Positions 8,219 to 17,193 of a DNA stretch of 64,000 bases are shown here, one piece after another. Origin of the DNA: Parvibaculum sp. (GTDB lineage Bacteria; Pseudomonadota; Alphaproteobacteria; Parvibaculales; Parvibaculaceae); assembly GCF_019635935.1 (NCBI RefSeq), contig NZ_JAHBYN010000001.1, positions 558,001 through 622,000 on the forward strand, written 5' to 3'. Numbering within the stretch: position 1 is the first letter of the stretch; each line of letters opens with the position of its first letter. Made by a program: the position numbers and the translations under genes. The notes beneath the pieces are model-generated. The model was not told the origin of the DNA. It saw only the letters and a program-made list of their open reading frames with translations, and ran no database searches.

Positions 8219-9025
8219 TCAGCGCGTCGTGTAGCCGCCATCGATGACGAGTTCGGCGCCGGTCATGAAGGCCGATTCGTCGGAGGCGAGGAATACGATG
8301 CCGTTGCCGATGTCCTCCGGCGCACCCAGACGGCCGATCGGATGCAGCATGGTCAGCATCTCGACCACCTCGTTGGCGCCCATCTGCATACCGCCGATCT
8401 CGCCCTTGTCGATCACCGACTGCACCATCGGCGTGCGGATATAGCCCGGATGCACCGAATTGACGCGAATGCGATAGCCGGCCTGCGCACATTCAAGCGC
8501 CGCCGACTTGGTGAGCAGCCGCACCCCGCCCTTCGCCGCGTTGTAGTCCGACGCGCCGGGCTGGCCGACTAGGCCGAGGATCGACGACACATTGATGATC
8601 GAACCGTCGGGCCCGCCCTTCGCCGTCGACTTCTTGATCGAGCGAATACCGTGCTTGCAGCCGAGAAACACGCTGTCGAGATCGACGGCGATGGTATGCC
8701 GCCAATGTTCGAGCGGCTTGTCCTCGATCATGCTCGGCTCCGGCGCGATGCCGGCATTGTTGACGAGGATGTGCAGGCCGCCGAACTTTTCTTCCGCCAG
8801 CGCCACCACGCGCTCCCATTGCGCCTCATCCACCACGTCGTGCCGCGCAAACAGCGCTTCGCCGCCCGCCCGCGTGATTTCGTCGGCGACCGCCTGCCCC
8901 GCATCCTCGTCGAGATCGGTGCAGAGGACTTTCGCACCCTCTTTCGCCAGCAATTTGGCGCTGATCGCGCCGATGCCCTTCGCCGCGCCGGTCACGATCG
9001 CGACCTTGCCGTCCACTCGTCCCAT
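8219..9025 (-). CDS. SDR-family oxidoreductase (3-hydroxyacyl/steroid dehydrogenase-like)
   Basis: From the ATG at 9025 the protein is 268 aa with all classical short-chain dehydrogenase marks: TGAAKGIG nucleotide-binding loop, an LDEDAG acidic stretch after the second strand (usually NAD preference), NNAGIA, the catalytic Ser in INVSSILG, and YNAAK. The C-terminus (FMTGAELVIDGGYTTR) closes the fold as in cyclohexanol- and 3-hydroxysteroid-type dehydrogenases. The substrate cannot be told from sequence. An 18-residue upstream extension to 9079 was rejected because the family begins at MGRVDGKVAI. It is a single gene with divergent neighbour at 9188. Confidence 0.88.
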   Translation of the reverse strand: MGRVDGKVAIVTGAAKGIGAISAKLLAKEGAKVLCTDLDEDAGQAVADEITRAGGEALFARHDVVDEAQWERVVALAEEKFGGLHILVNNAGIAPEPSMIEDKPLEHWRHTIAVDLDSVFLGCKHGIRSIKKSTAKGGPDGSIINVSSILGLVGQPGASDYNAAKGGVRLLTKSAALECAQAGYRIRVNSVHPGYIRTPMVQSVIDKGEIGGMQMGANEVVEMLTMLHPIGRLGAPEDIGNGIVFLASDESAFMTGAELVIDGGYTTR

Positions 9026-9187
9026 TCGCTTGATCCCTGTTTCTGCGCCGGTGTCGATTTGCCCGGCTTTGCGGGCCATTCTGCCGTGCCCCCCGCACGA
9101 CGCAAGAGGGGAAAGCGCCGCATCTCTGTGCTATAGAACGACACAAGGAACCGGTCCCGTAAATTCAGTCAGAACCCGAGAAGAAAA

Positions 9188-9481
9188 ATGCCCGTCGCCC
9201 TTGAGATCACCTTCGAGACCACGCAAGCCGACCACATCCTGACCCAGCTCCGCGCCTACAAGGAGCGCGAGTTTGACCGCAACCCGCCACGCGGCTTCCT
9301 CGGCGCCACAATCGAGGACCGTCCCGAAAGCGGAACGGTTGTCTTCCGCAGCGAATGGGAAGACGACGACGCGCTCGAATACACGCGCGACAGCGCCCCT
9401 TTCGAGGCCTGCCTCGATCTTTGCGATATCTATGCCGACGGCCGCGACGACAAGAAAATGGAAATCGGCCGCACCGCATGA
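9188..9481 (+). CDS. Small protein, possibly ABM-like alpha/beta barrel fold
   Basis: This 97-aa protein has a beta-alpha-beta pattern (VALEITFETTQADHILTQLR, then TVVFRSEWEDDDALEYTRDS) reminiscent of dimeric ferredoxin-like antibiotic-biosynthesis-monooxygenase proteins, but this is a weak resemblance and no catalytic residue is evident. Its stop overlaps the ATG of the following FAD oxidase gene by four bases (ATGA), so the two are translationally coupled and probably act together. I cannot name a function. Confidence 0.6.
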   Translation: MPVALEITFETTQADHILTQLRAYKEREFDRNPPRGFLGATIEDRPESGTVVFRSEWEDDDALEYTRDSAPFEACLDLCDIYADGRDDKKMEIGRTA

Positions 9482-10749
9482 CGCAATCCGGTTATCCGCC
9501 CTCCTGGTATGCCGCGACCGCTGCGGCGCTGCCGCCGCTGCCGCCGCTTGCCGGCAACGAGACGGCCGACGTCTGCATCGTCGGCGCCGGCTACACCGGC
9601 CTTTCCGCGGCGCTGCACCTCGCCGAGCGCGGCTATTCCGTCATCGTGCTGGAAGCCGAACGCATCGGCTGGGGCGCGTCTGGCCGCAATGGCGGCCAGC
9701 TCGGCACCGGCCAACGCAAGGATCAGCGCTCCTTCGAGAAAATGCTGGGCGCGGAATGGGCACGCCGCCTCTGGGAGCTCGGGCTGGAAAGCAACGCGCT
9801 GGTCAAGGATCTGATCGCCCGCCACGGCATCGCCTGCGACCTGAAGCCCGGCCTCCTCCATGCCGCATGGAAGCGCAGCGACGCGGCGTGGCTGAAGGAC
9901 GACGTCGAATATCTCGCAACGAATTACGGCTACGACAAATCACGCTATGTCCCGCGCGACGAAATGCGCGAGATGGTGGCGAGCGATCGCTATTGGGGCG
10001 GCGTGCTCGACGCAGGCGGCGCGCATCTGCACCCGTTGAACTATGCGCTCGGCCTTGCCACAGCGGCCCGCGCCAAAGGTGTGCGGATTTACGAAGGCAC
10101 GCGCGCCCTCGACATTTCGCGCAGCGGCGTCAGGACGGCACAAGGCGCCGTGACCGCATCTCATATCGTGCTGGCCTGCAACGCCCATCTCGGCCGCCTT
10201 GAGCCGCGCATTGCCGGCGCCATCATGCCGATCAACAATTTCATCGTTGCGACCGAACCGCTCGGCGCCCGCGCCCGCGAACTCATCCGCGACGATGTCT
10301 GCGTGCAGGACACCAAATTCGTCATCGATTACTACCGGCTGTCGCCCGACGGGCGACTGCTTTTCGGCGGCGGCGAAAGCTATTCGCCGAACCTGCCGAA
10401 AGACATTGCGGGCTTTGTCAGGAAGCCGATGCTGCGCGTCTTCCCGCAACTTGAGGATGTGCGCATCGACTATGCCTGGGGCGGCACGCTGGCGATCACG
10501 ATGAAACGCATCCCGCATTTCGGCCGCCTCGCGCCGAACATCCTCTACGCGCATGGCTATTCCGGTCAAGGCATCAACATCGCGACGTTGGGCGGCAAAC
10601 TGCTCGCCGAGGCGGTTGCAGGTCAGGCCGAACGTTTCGACTGGATCGCCAACATCAAGACGCCGGATTTCCCCGGCGGCACATGGTTGCGCTATCCGGG
10701 GCTCGTCGCCGGCATGCTCTTTTATGCGATGAAGGACAGGCTTCCGTGA
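9478..10749 (+). CDS. FAD-dependent amine oxidoreductase, PuuB/OrdL-like
   Basis: The 423-aa protein has a DAO-fold FAD domain: the Rossmann motif VCIVGAGYTGLSAALHLAE at about residue 32, EAERIGWGASGRNGGQLGTG at about 58, and the C-terminal FAD contact YAHGYSGQGINIATLGGKLL. The RNGGQ segment and order of motifs match gamma-glutamylputrescine oxidase (PuuB/OrdL), which oxidises a gamma-glutamylated polyamine with release of ammonia and peroxide. No other Puu gene (puuA, C, D) is nearby, so the substrate is uncertain. Start ATG 9478 overlaps the preceding gene. Confidence 0.83.
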   Translation: MTQSGYPPSWYAATAAALPPLPPLAGNETADVCIVGAGYTGLSAALHLAERGYSVIVLEAERIGWGASGRNGGQLGTGQRKDQRSFEKMLGAEWARRLWELGLESNALVKDLIARHGIACDLKPGLLHAAWKRSDAAWLKDDVEYLATNYGYDKSRYVPRDEMREMVASDRYWGGVLDAGGAHLHPLNYALGLATAARAKGVRIYEGTRALDISRSGVRTAQGAVTASHIVLACNAHLGRLEPRIAGAIMPINNFIVATEPLGARARELIRDDVCVQDTKFVIDYYRLSPDGRLLFGGGESYSPNLPKDIAGFVRKPMLRVFPQLEDVRIDYAWGGTLAITMKRIPHFGRLAPNILYAHGYSGQGINIATLGGKLLAEAVAGQAERFDWIANIKTPDFPGGTWLRYPGLVAGMLFYAMKDRLP

Positions 10750-10762
10750 GAGACCGAGACGC

Positions 10763-11590
10763 CTAGATGCCCTCGCCCTCTTCCTTGATCATCTGATCCA
10801 TGGCATGGGCGGGCTTGTCGCAGCCCGCGCAGCCGACGATCTTGGCCGGCACGCCGACAGCCGTGCAATGCGCCGGCACATTGTGCAGCACCACGCTGCC
10901 CGCGCCGATGCGGCTGTATTCGCCGATCTCGATATTGCCGAGCACCTTGGAGCCGACCGAGATCAGCACCCCGCGCCGGACCTTCGGATGACGGTCGCCC
11001 TGCTCCTTGCCGGTGCCGCCCAGCGTCACGCCATGCAGCATCGACACATCGTCTTCCACCACCGCCGTCTCGCCGATGACGATGCCGGTCGCGTGGTCGA
11101 TGAAGACGCCGCGTCCGATCCGCGCCGCCGGATGAATGTCGACGGAGAAAAGATCGGAAATGCGGTTCTGGATATAAAGCGCCATCGCCTTGCGGCCCTG
11201 CCCCCACAGCCAATGCGCCACGCGGTAGGCCTGCAGCGAATGGAAGCCTTTGAAATAGAGCAGCGGCTGAATGTAGGAGTGGCAGGCGGGATCGCGCTCG
11301 TAATAGGCCACGATATCGGCGCGGTAGGCCTCGCCGATTTCCGGCGCCGCGCGCAACGCTTCGTCGAACAACTCGCGAAGCTGCATCGGATGCACTTCCG
11401 CATTGCCGAGCTTCTGCGCCAGGTGATAGGCGACCGCGTCGTTGAATTCGCGATGATTGAGAATGGTCGAATAGAGGAAGCTGGCGAGAATGGGTTCGCC
11501 GGCGGTCATCTCCTCGGCCTCGCCGCGCACGCGCTCCCACACGGGGTCGCATACGGCCAGCGGCTGGTTCCTCTCGACGGACTTCGACAT
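10763..11590 (-). CDS. cysE: Serine O-acetyltransferase
   Basis: The 275-aa protein has the N-terminal helical SATase domain and a C-terminal left-handed beta-helix. Family motifs are DPACHSYIQPLLYFKGFHSL, DIHPAARIGRGVFIDHATG (with catalytic Asp/His), and MLHGVTLGGTGKEQGDRHPK. It transfers acetyl from acetyl-CoA to L-serine, giving O-acetylserine for cysteine synthesis in the cytoplasm. The C-terminal tail after AKIVGCAGC ends KEEGEGI, retaining the Ile end that inserts into cysteine synthase in CysE-CysK complexes. It converges on the oxidase gene; no cysK is visible. Confidence 0.95.
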   Translation of the reverse strand: MSKSVERNQPLAVCDPVWERVRGEAEEMTAGEPILASFLYSTILNHREFNDAVAYHLAQKLGNAEVHPMQLRELFDEALRAAPEIGEAYRADIVAYYERDPACHSYIQPLLYFKGFHSLQAYRVAHWLWGQGRKAMALYIQNRISDLFSVDIHPAARIGRGVFIDHATGIVIGETAVVEDDVSMLHGVTLGGTGKEQGDRHPKVRRGVLISVGSKVLGNIEIGEYSRIGAGSVVLHNVPAHCTAVGVPAKIVGCAGCDKPAHAMDQMIKEEGEGI

Positions 11591-11799
11591 CGGCCCACTC
11601 CTCGCCAGTTGGATGCGGGGACCGCATGTCCTTCCACGGGACAGGCCCTCACATGGCGAAATACCGGCCTACCGAAGCATGCCGGCGGTTTCCGCAAGCC
11701 TAACACATGGGCGGCACCGGAGCGAGTTCAATAGGGGAACCCGCTTTTCCGGACCGCCATGTTAAGCTTTTCCGAAATGCCGTTTCGGGGAGCCCGCCC

Positions 11800-12621
11800 A
11801 TGCCTTTCGCCACCGTCGGCGACATCGAGATCTACTACGAGCGCCTCGGCGCCGGCCCGCGCCTGCTGTTCATTTCGGGCACCGGCGGCGACCTGCGCAT
11901 TCGTCCCAATGTGCTCGACGGCCCCTTCCCGAAGCATTTCGACATGCTGGCCTATGACCAGCGCGGCCTCGGGCAAAGCGGCAAGCCCGACCGCCCCTAC
12001 AGCATGAGCCAATATGCCGAAGATGCCGTCGGCCTGATGGCCGCCATCGGCTGGGGCTCGGCGCTGGTCGTCGGCGTTTCCTTCGGCGGCATGGTGGCGC
12101 AGGAACTGGCGATCAATCATCCGCATGTGGTGGAAGGCCTCGTGCTGGCCTGCACCTCGCCCGGCGGCGCGGGCGGCGCCTCATACCCGCTCCACACGTT
12201 GCAACACCTGGACCGCGAAGCCCGCGCCCGCCACATGATCGGCATATCCGACACGCGCCACGACGCCGCCTGGGCAGCCGCCAACGAAAAAACCTACGAA
12301 CAGATGGTCGCCTTCGTCGCAAACGATCCCTATACGGACGAACCGGGCCATGCGATGGGTCAACGCCGCCAGCTCGAGGCCCGCGCGGCGCACGACACCT
12401 GGGACCGCCTCGGCGACATCCGCTGCCCCACCCTCATCTGCGCCGGCAAATATGACGGCATCGCGCTGCCCGAAACCCAGCGCAACATGGCGTCCCGCAT
12501 CAAGGGCGCCGAACTCCGCTTCTACGAAGGCGGCCACCTCTTCATGCTGCAGGACCGCGCGGCGCTGCCGGAAATGATTTCGTTCCTGAAGGGCGAGGAC
12601 TTGCCTCCGGCCACCGCCTGA
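11800..12621 (+). CDS. Alpha/beta hydrolase
   Basis: From the ATG at 11800 (after GGGGAG) the 273-aa protein shows an alpha/beta hydrolase core: LLFISGTGGDLR oxyanion region, DQRGLGQSGKPDRPYSM, nucleophile elbow GVSFGGMVAQELA (Ser), an acidic residue near ICAGKYDGIALPE and catalytic His in EGGHLFML. The family resembles 3-oxoadipate enol-lactonase/esterase types, but the substrate is not determinable. It is followed after 43 bp by a sulfatase gene on the same strand, so a two-gene unit is likely. Confidence 0.85.
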   Translation: MPFATVGDIEIYYERLGAGPRLLFISGTGGDLRIRPNVLDGPFPKHFDMLAYDQRGLGQSGKPDRPYSMSQYAEDAVGLMAAIGWGSALVVGVSFGGMVAQELAINHPHVVEGLVLACTSPGGAGGASYPLHTLQHLDREARARHMIGISDTRHDAAWAAANEKTYEQMVAFVANDPYTDEPGHAMGQRRQLEARAAHDTWDRLGDIRCPTLICAGKYDGIALPETQRNMASRIKGAELRFYEGGHLFMLQDRAALPEMISFLKGEDLPPATA

Positions 12622-12664
12622 CCTAAAAGTTAATGAAAGACATTAGGGCGGGGAGCGCAGCGTC

Positions 12665-14203
12665 ATGGGCCGGAAAATCCTTTTCATCACCACCGACCAG
12701 ATGCGCTTCGACGCCATCGGTGCCAACGGCCAGAAGGTCGCGCGCACCCCGGCCATCGACGCGCTGGCAACGGCCGGCATCAACTACACCCGCGCGCATA
12801 ACCAGAACGTCGTCTGCATGCCGGCGCGCTCCACCATGATCACCGGACAATATGTCTCGACGCATGGCGTCTGGATGAACGGCGTCCCGCTCCCCGTCGA
12901 CGCGCCCTCCGTCGCGCAATATCTCAACGAAAAAGGCGGCTACAAGACGGCGCTGATCGGCAAGGCGCATTTCGAGCCCTTCCTCGATCTCCACCAGCAA
13001 TTCTACGAAAGCCAGATGGCGCGGCTTGGCGAGAACGGCCCGCATCGCGGCTTCGACCACATGGAGCTCGCGACGCACTCGCCGCTGATCCTCCACTACA
13101 ACGAATGGATGAAGAAGAACGACCCGGAAGCGCTCAACCATTTCTACCAGAACCTCAACGAGAAGTTTCAGGTCAACGCCGCCGGCGGCGGCGACACCGG
13201 CGCCTGTCAGGTGCATTTCAACAAGGTCTCCCGCGCGCATTACCACACCGACTGGGTGGCCGACCGCACCATCGGCTGGCTGTCGTCGGTCGGCGCGGAT
13301 GACGACTGGTTCTGCTGGATGAGCTTCCCCGATCCGCACCACCCCTGGGATCCGCCGCAATCCGAGCTTCACCGCCATCCCTGGCGCGAAACGCCGCTGC
13401 CGGATTTCTATCCGGGCGCGAAGGAAAAGATCGAGGCGGTGCTGAAGGACAAGCCGCGTCACTGGATGGACTACTACACCGGCGCGCGCGTGACGAATTT
13501 CGAAGCCCCGCCCGAGTTCCGCGCCTGCGACATGACCGCCGATCAGGTGCGCGAAATCAACGCCTTCACCCATGTCGAGAACGAGCTGATCGACGAAGCG
13601 GTCGCGAAAGTCATGGCGCATGTCGAAAGCCGTGGCTGGGGCGACGATGTCGATGTCGTCTTCACCACCGACCACGGCGAATTCCAGGGCGAGTTCGGCC
13701 TGCTCTTCAAGGGCCCCTATCACGTCGATGCGCTGATGCGCCTGCCGATGATCTGGCGCCCGGCGAAATCGGCGAAGGTCGCGCCCGCCGCCGTCGGCAA
13801 GCCCGTCGGCCAGGTCGATCTCGCGCCGACCTTCTGCGAAATCGCCGGCCTGCCCGTGCCCGAATGGATGCAGGGCAAGCCGATGCCTAAAACCGATGCC
13901 GAAGGCGAAGCCCAAGGCCGCGAGCGCGTCTTCACCGAATGGGATTGCAAACATGTCGACGGCACCACCGTCGGCCTGCGCACCATCTACCGCGACGGCT
14001 ACACCATCACCGCCTGCCTCCCCGGCACGATCCATGACGGCACGGAAGGCGAGCTCTACGACCACGCCAACGATCCGCGGCAGTTCCGCAACCTCTGGAA
14101 CGACCCGGCTTACGCCAAACTGAAATCCGACCTGCTGGCCGACCTGAAAGACAGCCTGCCCCCCGTCCGCACCCCCCAACTCGAATGCGTCGCACCGGTG
14201 TAA
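12665..14203 (+). CDS. Sulfatase / phosphonate monoester hydrolase family enzyme
   Basis: The 512-aa protein has the type I sulfatase signature C-x-P-x-R at residues 51-55 (CMPARS), where the Cys is converted to formylglycine by a maturation enzyme not encoded in this window. Metal ligands are indicated by TTDQMRFDAIG at the N-terminus and TTDHGEFQGEFG in the second half. The DQ rather than DD pair near residue 11 is frequent in choline-sulfatase and phosphonate monoester hydrolase relatives. There is no signal peptide, so it would act in the cytoplasm. The preceding alpha/beta hydrolase may share its transcript. Confidence 0.87.
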   Translation: MGRKILFITTDQMRFDAIGANGQKVARTPAIDALATAGINYTRAHNQNVVCMPARSTMITGQYVSTHGVWMNGVPLPVDAPSVAQYLNEKGGYKTALIGKAHFEPFLDLHQQFYESQMARLGENGPHRGFDHMELATHSPLILHYNEWMKKNDPEALNHFYQNLNEKFQVNAAGGGDTGACQVHFNKVSRAHYHTDWVADRTIGWLSSVGADDDWFCWMSFPDPHHPWDPPQSELHRHPWRETPLPDFYPGAKEKIEAVLKDKPRHWMDYYTGARVTNFEAPPEFRACDMTADQVREINAFTHVENELIDEAVAKVMAHVESRGWGDDVDVVFTTDHGEFQGEFGLLFKGPYHVDALMRLPMIWRPAKSAKVAPAAVGKPVGQVDLAPTFCEIAGLPVPEWMQGKPMPKTDAEGEAQGRERVFTEWDCKHVDGTTVGLRTIYRDGYTITACLPGTIHDGTEGELYDHANDPRQFRNLWNDPAYAKLKSDLLADLKDSLPPVRTPQLECVAPV

Positions 14204-14395
14204 GGCACAGGCATCAACTCAAAAACAAGTGCCACCCCGGCGAAAGCCGGGGCCCACGCGCAGTTCCTCTTGCCGCAACCGCTAATAGATCCCGGGAATA
14301 AAACCCGGGACGGCCCTTTCTCTTTGGCAGGTTGCAAGCCTGCCGCCCCGCCTGTATCCCAGACGGCAGCGAAACAACCGATCCGGGATAAGCCT
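14204..14395. other. Intergenic stretch with two hairpins
   Basis: This gap holds a REP-like palindrome (14235-14252) and a second perfect stem TCCCGGG...CCCGGGA (14290-14296 with 14304-14310, seven-base loop). No coding signal is seen. Either stem might terminate the sulfatase transcript, but neither has a T-tract. Confidence 0.4.
14235..14252. repeat. REP-like palindrome, single copy
   Basis: CCCCGGCGAAAGCCGGGG forms a seven-base-pair stem with a GAAA tetraloop. The identical palindrome occurs twice more at 23996-24013 and, inverted, 24146-24163. Flanks CCA...CCA partly match those copies. It lies between the sulfatase and crotonase genes. Confidence 0.7.
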
Positions 14396-15196
14396 TTGTC
14401 CTTTTCCTCCCCCACTCCGCGCATGATCGCCGAGAAAGCCGGCGCCATCGGCTGGATGATCTTCAACAATCCCGAACGCCTCAACGCCGTCAGCCTCGAC
14501 ATGTGGCAGGCCGTGCCGGAAATCGTCGCCGCTTTCGACGCCGATCCCGACATCCGCGTCATCGTGCTGAAGGGCGCGGGCGACAAGGCCTTCGTCGCCG
14601 GCGCCGACATCTCGCAATTCGGCGAAAGCCGTTCCTCCGCCGAGGGCATCGAGGCCTATGAAAACGCGACGACGCGCGCCTTCGACGCCATCGCCGAGGC
14701 GCAAAAGCCCACCATCGCGATGATCGACGGCTATTGCATCGGCGGCGGCCTCGGCATCGCGCTTTCCTGCGATCTGCGCTTCGCCGCCGAACACTCCACC
14801 TTCGGCATCCCGGCCGCGAAACTCGGCCTCGCCTATGCCGCATCCGGCACCGGCCGCCTGGTCCATGTCGTCGGCCCGGCCTTCGCCAAGGAAATCTTTT
14901 TCACCGCCCGCCGCTTCACCAGCGACGAGGCACTCGCCATGGGCCTCGTCAACCGCGTCACCGCGCCCGGCGAACTCGAAGCCTTCACCCGCGACACATG
15001 CGCCACCATCGCCGAAAACGCCCCGCTGACGGTCGCCACCGCCAAGCAGGTCGTCGACGAATTCACCAAAGCGCCCGGCAATTTCAACGCCGCGAAATGC
15101 GACGCGCTGATCGCCCGCTGTTTCGCCAGCGACGACTACAAGGAAGGCCGCGCCGCCTTCATGGAAAAAAGAAAACCGAAATTCATCGGCAAATAA
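14396..15196 (+). CDS. Crotonase-superfamily protein lacking hydratase glutamates
   Basis: The start is taken as TTG 14396 (MSFSSPTPRMIAEKAG); ATG 14423 is the alternative, giving 257 aa. Crotonase marks include NNPERLNAVSLDMW, the oxyanion loop KAFVAGADISQF and the second loop GYCIGGGLGIALSCDLRF. Both glutamates of classical enoyl-CoA hydratase are missing: GGGLG in place of GGGxE, and GIPAA in place of the PE pair. The enzyme must use other residues or another reaction. It is 29 bp upstream of an SDR gene on the same strand, suggesting a shared acyl-CoA or alcohol pathway. Confidence 0.82.
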   Translation: MSFSSPTPRMIAEKAGAIGWMIFNNPERLNAVSLDMWQAVPEIVAAFDADPDIRVIVLKGAGDKAFVAGADISQFGESRSSAEGIEAYENATTRAFDAIAEAQKPTIAMIDGYCIGGGLGIALSCDLRFAAEHSTFGIPAAKLGLAYAASGTGRLVHVVGPAFAKEIFFTARRFTSDEALAMGLVNRVTAPGELEAFTRDTCATIAENAPLTVATAKQVVDEFTKAPGNFNAAKCDALIARCFASDDYKEGRAAFMEKRKPKFIGK

Positions 15197-15225
15197 AAAC
15201 AACAACACGACAGGGAGCAACGAAA

Positions 15226-16089
15226 ATGGGACGTCTCGACGGCAAGGTCGCCATCATCACCGGCGGCACCAGCGGCATCGGCCGCGGCACGGTCGATCTT
15301 TTTCTGAAGGAAGGCGCGAAAGTCGTCGCCGCCGACCTGCAGGACCACAAGGGCGAGGCGATGGAGCGCGAACTGGGCGCGAACTTCTCCTATTGCCGCG
15401 CCAATGTCGCCCATGAAGACGAGATGAAAAATCTCGTCGCCCACACGGTCAAGAAATTCGGCCGCCTCGACGTCCTCTTCAACAATGCCGGCTATGGCGG
15501 CGTCGGCGGCGAACTGCACGAGATCGACATGCAGGGCTTCGACGAAACCGTCGGCGTGCTGCTGAAAGGCGTCGTGCTCGGTTACAAATATGCCGTGCCC
15601 CACATGACGGCGCAGCAATCCGGCTCGATCATCTCGACCGCCTCGGTCGCCGGCCTGCAGGCGGGTTACGGCCCCCTCGTCTACTCGGCCTGCAAGGCCG
15701 CCGTGCATCACTTCTCGCGTTGCGCCGCGCTGCAGCTTGCGCCGCATTTCGTCCGCTCGAATGCGATTTGTCCCGGCGGCATCGCCACCTCGATCTTCGG
15801 TTCGGGCCTCGGTCTCGGCACCCAGGTCGCCGATCAGTTCGCCGAAGTGATGAAAACGCATCTGGCGAAAATCCAGCCGACGCCGCGCTCCGGCCTGCCG
15901 GAAGACATCGCCAATGCCGCGCTCTTTCTCGCCAGCGACGAATCCACCTTCGTCACCGGCCAGACCATCGCCGTCGATGGCGGCCTCACCGCCGGCCCGA
16001 TGGCGACGCTCGGCAAACGCATCGACTTTGAGAAAGTCATCGGCGACTTCCTCGCCGAACTGCCGGAAGACGCGAAGAAGCCGGCCTGA
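15226..16089 (+). CDS. SDR-family oxidoreductase
   Basis: The 287-aa protein has TGGTSGIGRG in the nucleotide-binding loop, VVAADLQDHKG (an Asp suggesting NAD preference), NNAGYGG, the serine of ISTASVAG and the YSACK active site, with a C-terminal TGQTIAVDGGLTAG segment. About 30 extra residues follow (from ATLGKRIDFEK to the end), longer than minimal SDRs. A GGGAG ribosome site precedes ATG 15226. It probably forms an operon with the upstream crotonase. Its stop is adjacent to the stop of the converging gene at 16090. Confidence 0.87.
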   Translation: MGRLDGKVAIITGGTSGIGRGTVDLFLKEGAKVVAADLQDHKGEAMERELGANFSYCRANVAHEDEMKNLVAHTVKKFGRLDVLFNNAGYGGVGGELHEIDMQGFDETVGVLLKGVVLGYKYAVPHMTAQQSGSIISTASVAGLQAGYGPLVYSACKAAVHHFSRCAALQLAPHFVRSNAICPGGIATSIFGSGLGLGTQVADQFAEVMKTHLAKIQPTPRSGLPEDIANAALFLASDESTFVTGQTIAVDGGLTAGPMATLGKRIDFEKVIGDFLAELPEDAKKPA

Positions 16090-16653
16090 CTACTCGCCGA
16101 GGCTCCGGCCCGGCTTGCCGACGCGCAGCACCGTGTCGGTCGCGCAGTTGAACGTGGCCGCATGTTCGTCCGCCGCCGCGCGCGCCAGCGCGTTGGCGTC
16201 GGCGTTCGCGCGCGCATCGACATAGGCGACGTGACAGGCCTCGGCGCCGATCTTCGACACCACCAGCACCTGCCCGTCATAGAAAGTGCCGTCGCCGCTG
16301 TCCGGTTGGGTGTGATAGCGCACGATGGTGGCAAACGCCTTGCCGTCCCTGCCGAGCCGCCATTCGAGCGTCTTGCCGAGCCGGTTGAACGGCCCGAGCG
16401 TCTGCCCGGATAGAAACTTCTCGCGGTCCTGATCGTCGATCTCGAGGTAGTAGCGCAAATCGCCTTCCACCACCGTCACGGTGTGGTCGCCAAATGACGG
16501 GCAGACAAACCACGCCGCATTGGTGATTTCGTCTTCGACCATCATCGTGCAGTCGTCGATATCGATGCTGGAATATTGCGACGTCGCCGCGCCCGCCGGC
16601 GCCGCCAGGAACAGGCCCGTCAGCACCGCAAGAACCGCCTGAATTCGCCGCAT
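16090..16653 (-). CDS. Uncharacterised exported protein
   Basis: The 187-aa product has a clear signal peptide (MRRIQAVLAVLTGLFLAAPA, cleavage near GAATS). The mature part has four cysteines (DDCTMM, FVCPSF, EACHVA, FNCATD), probably forming two disulfides in the periplasm, and a polar beta-rich centre. I recognise no family. It is convergent with the SDR gene with no intergenic space, and is divergent from the PilZ gene 90 bp to its right. Confidence 0.7.
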   Translation of the reverse strand: MRRIQAVLAVLTGLFLAAPAGAATSQYSSIDIDDCTMMVEDEITNAAWFVCPSFGDHTVTVVEGDLRYYLEIDDQDREKFLSGQTLGPFNRLGKTLEWRLGRDGKAFATIVRYHTQPDSGDGTFYDGQVLVVSKIGAEACHVAYVDARANADANALARAAADEHAATFNCATDTVLRVGKPGRSLGE

Positions 16654-16743
16654 GCCGCCCTCCCTGCCGGTGAGATCACAAGTCTAGCAGCGGTCCCGGC
16701 AGTGACAATGATTTGGCAATCTTGGCCCGCTAGCCTCAGGCCC

Positions 16744-17103
16744 ATGAGCGAACCCGCCGAAAATCCGCCCGTCGAGGGTGCCGAACGCCGCCTTTTCCGG
16801 CGCATCGGCGCGCGCCTCGAAGGCCGTCTGGTCTTTGCCGGCGTCGATGCCGAATGTCTGGTCCACGACATGTCGGCCACCGGCGCGGTCGTCGAGGTTT
16901 CGCCGCTCCCGGCTCTCGGGGCGGAACTGGCGCTCGAGGTGCCGGGCGTCGGCTTTGCCCGCGGCCATGCGCGGCGCTACCCGGATGCGGGCCTTGTCGG
17001 CATCGAGCTCGACGTCCCCGAGGCGCGCCGCCCCCGCATCGCCGACCGCCTGATCCTCGCCGCCTTTCGCGCGCCGCCCCGCACCGGCGAGCCTGACCGA
17101 TAG
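16744..17103 (+). CDS. PilZ-domain protein (probable c-di-GMP binder)
   Basis: This 119-aa protein is almost entirely one PilZ domain. The c-di-GMP motif is present: ERRLFRRIGARLEG supplies the arginine pair and VHDMSATGAVVEV the (D/N)xSxxG loop, followed by LALEVPGVGFARGHAR. Stand-alone PilZ proteins act as cytoplasmic second-messenger receptors that change motility, polysaccharide or protein secretion. No partner is encoded beside it, but a flagellar cluster lies 33 kb away. The ATG at 16744 is the first in frame after the divergent gene. Confidence 0.83.
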   Translation: MSEPAENPPVEGAERRLFRRIGARLEGRLVFAGVDAECLVHDMSATGAVVEVSPLPALGAELALEVPGVGFARGHARRYPDAGLVGIELDVPEARRPRIADRLILAAFRAPPRTGEPDR

Positions 17104-17193
17104 TCGGATTCCGTCATTTCGCGCGATCTCCGGTTGGGTACGGCGCTTCCCGCCGCTAAACTCCGCCGCAACTTGAAACCGGGGAGATAAAAA

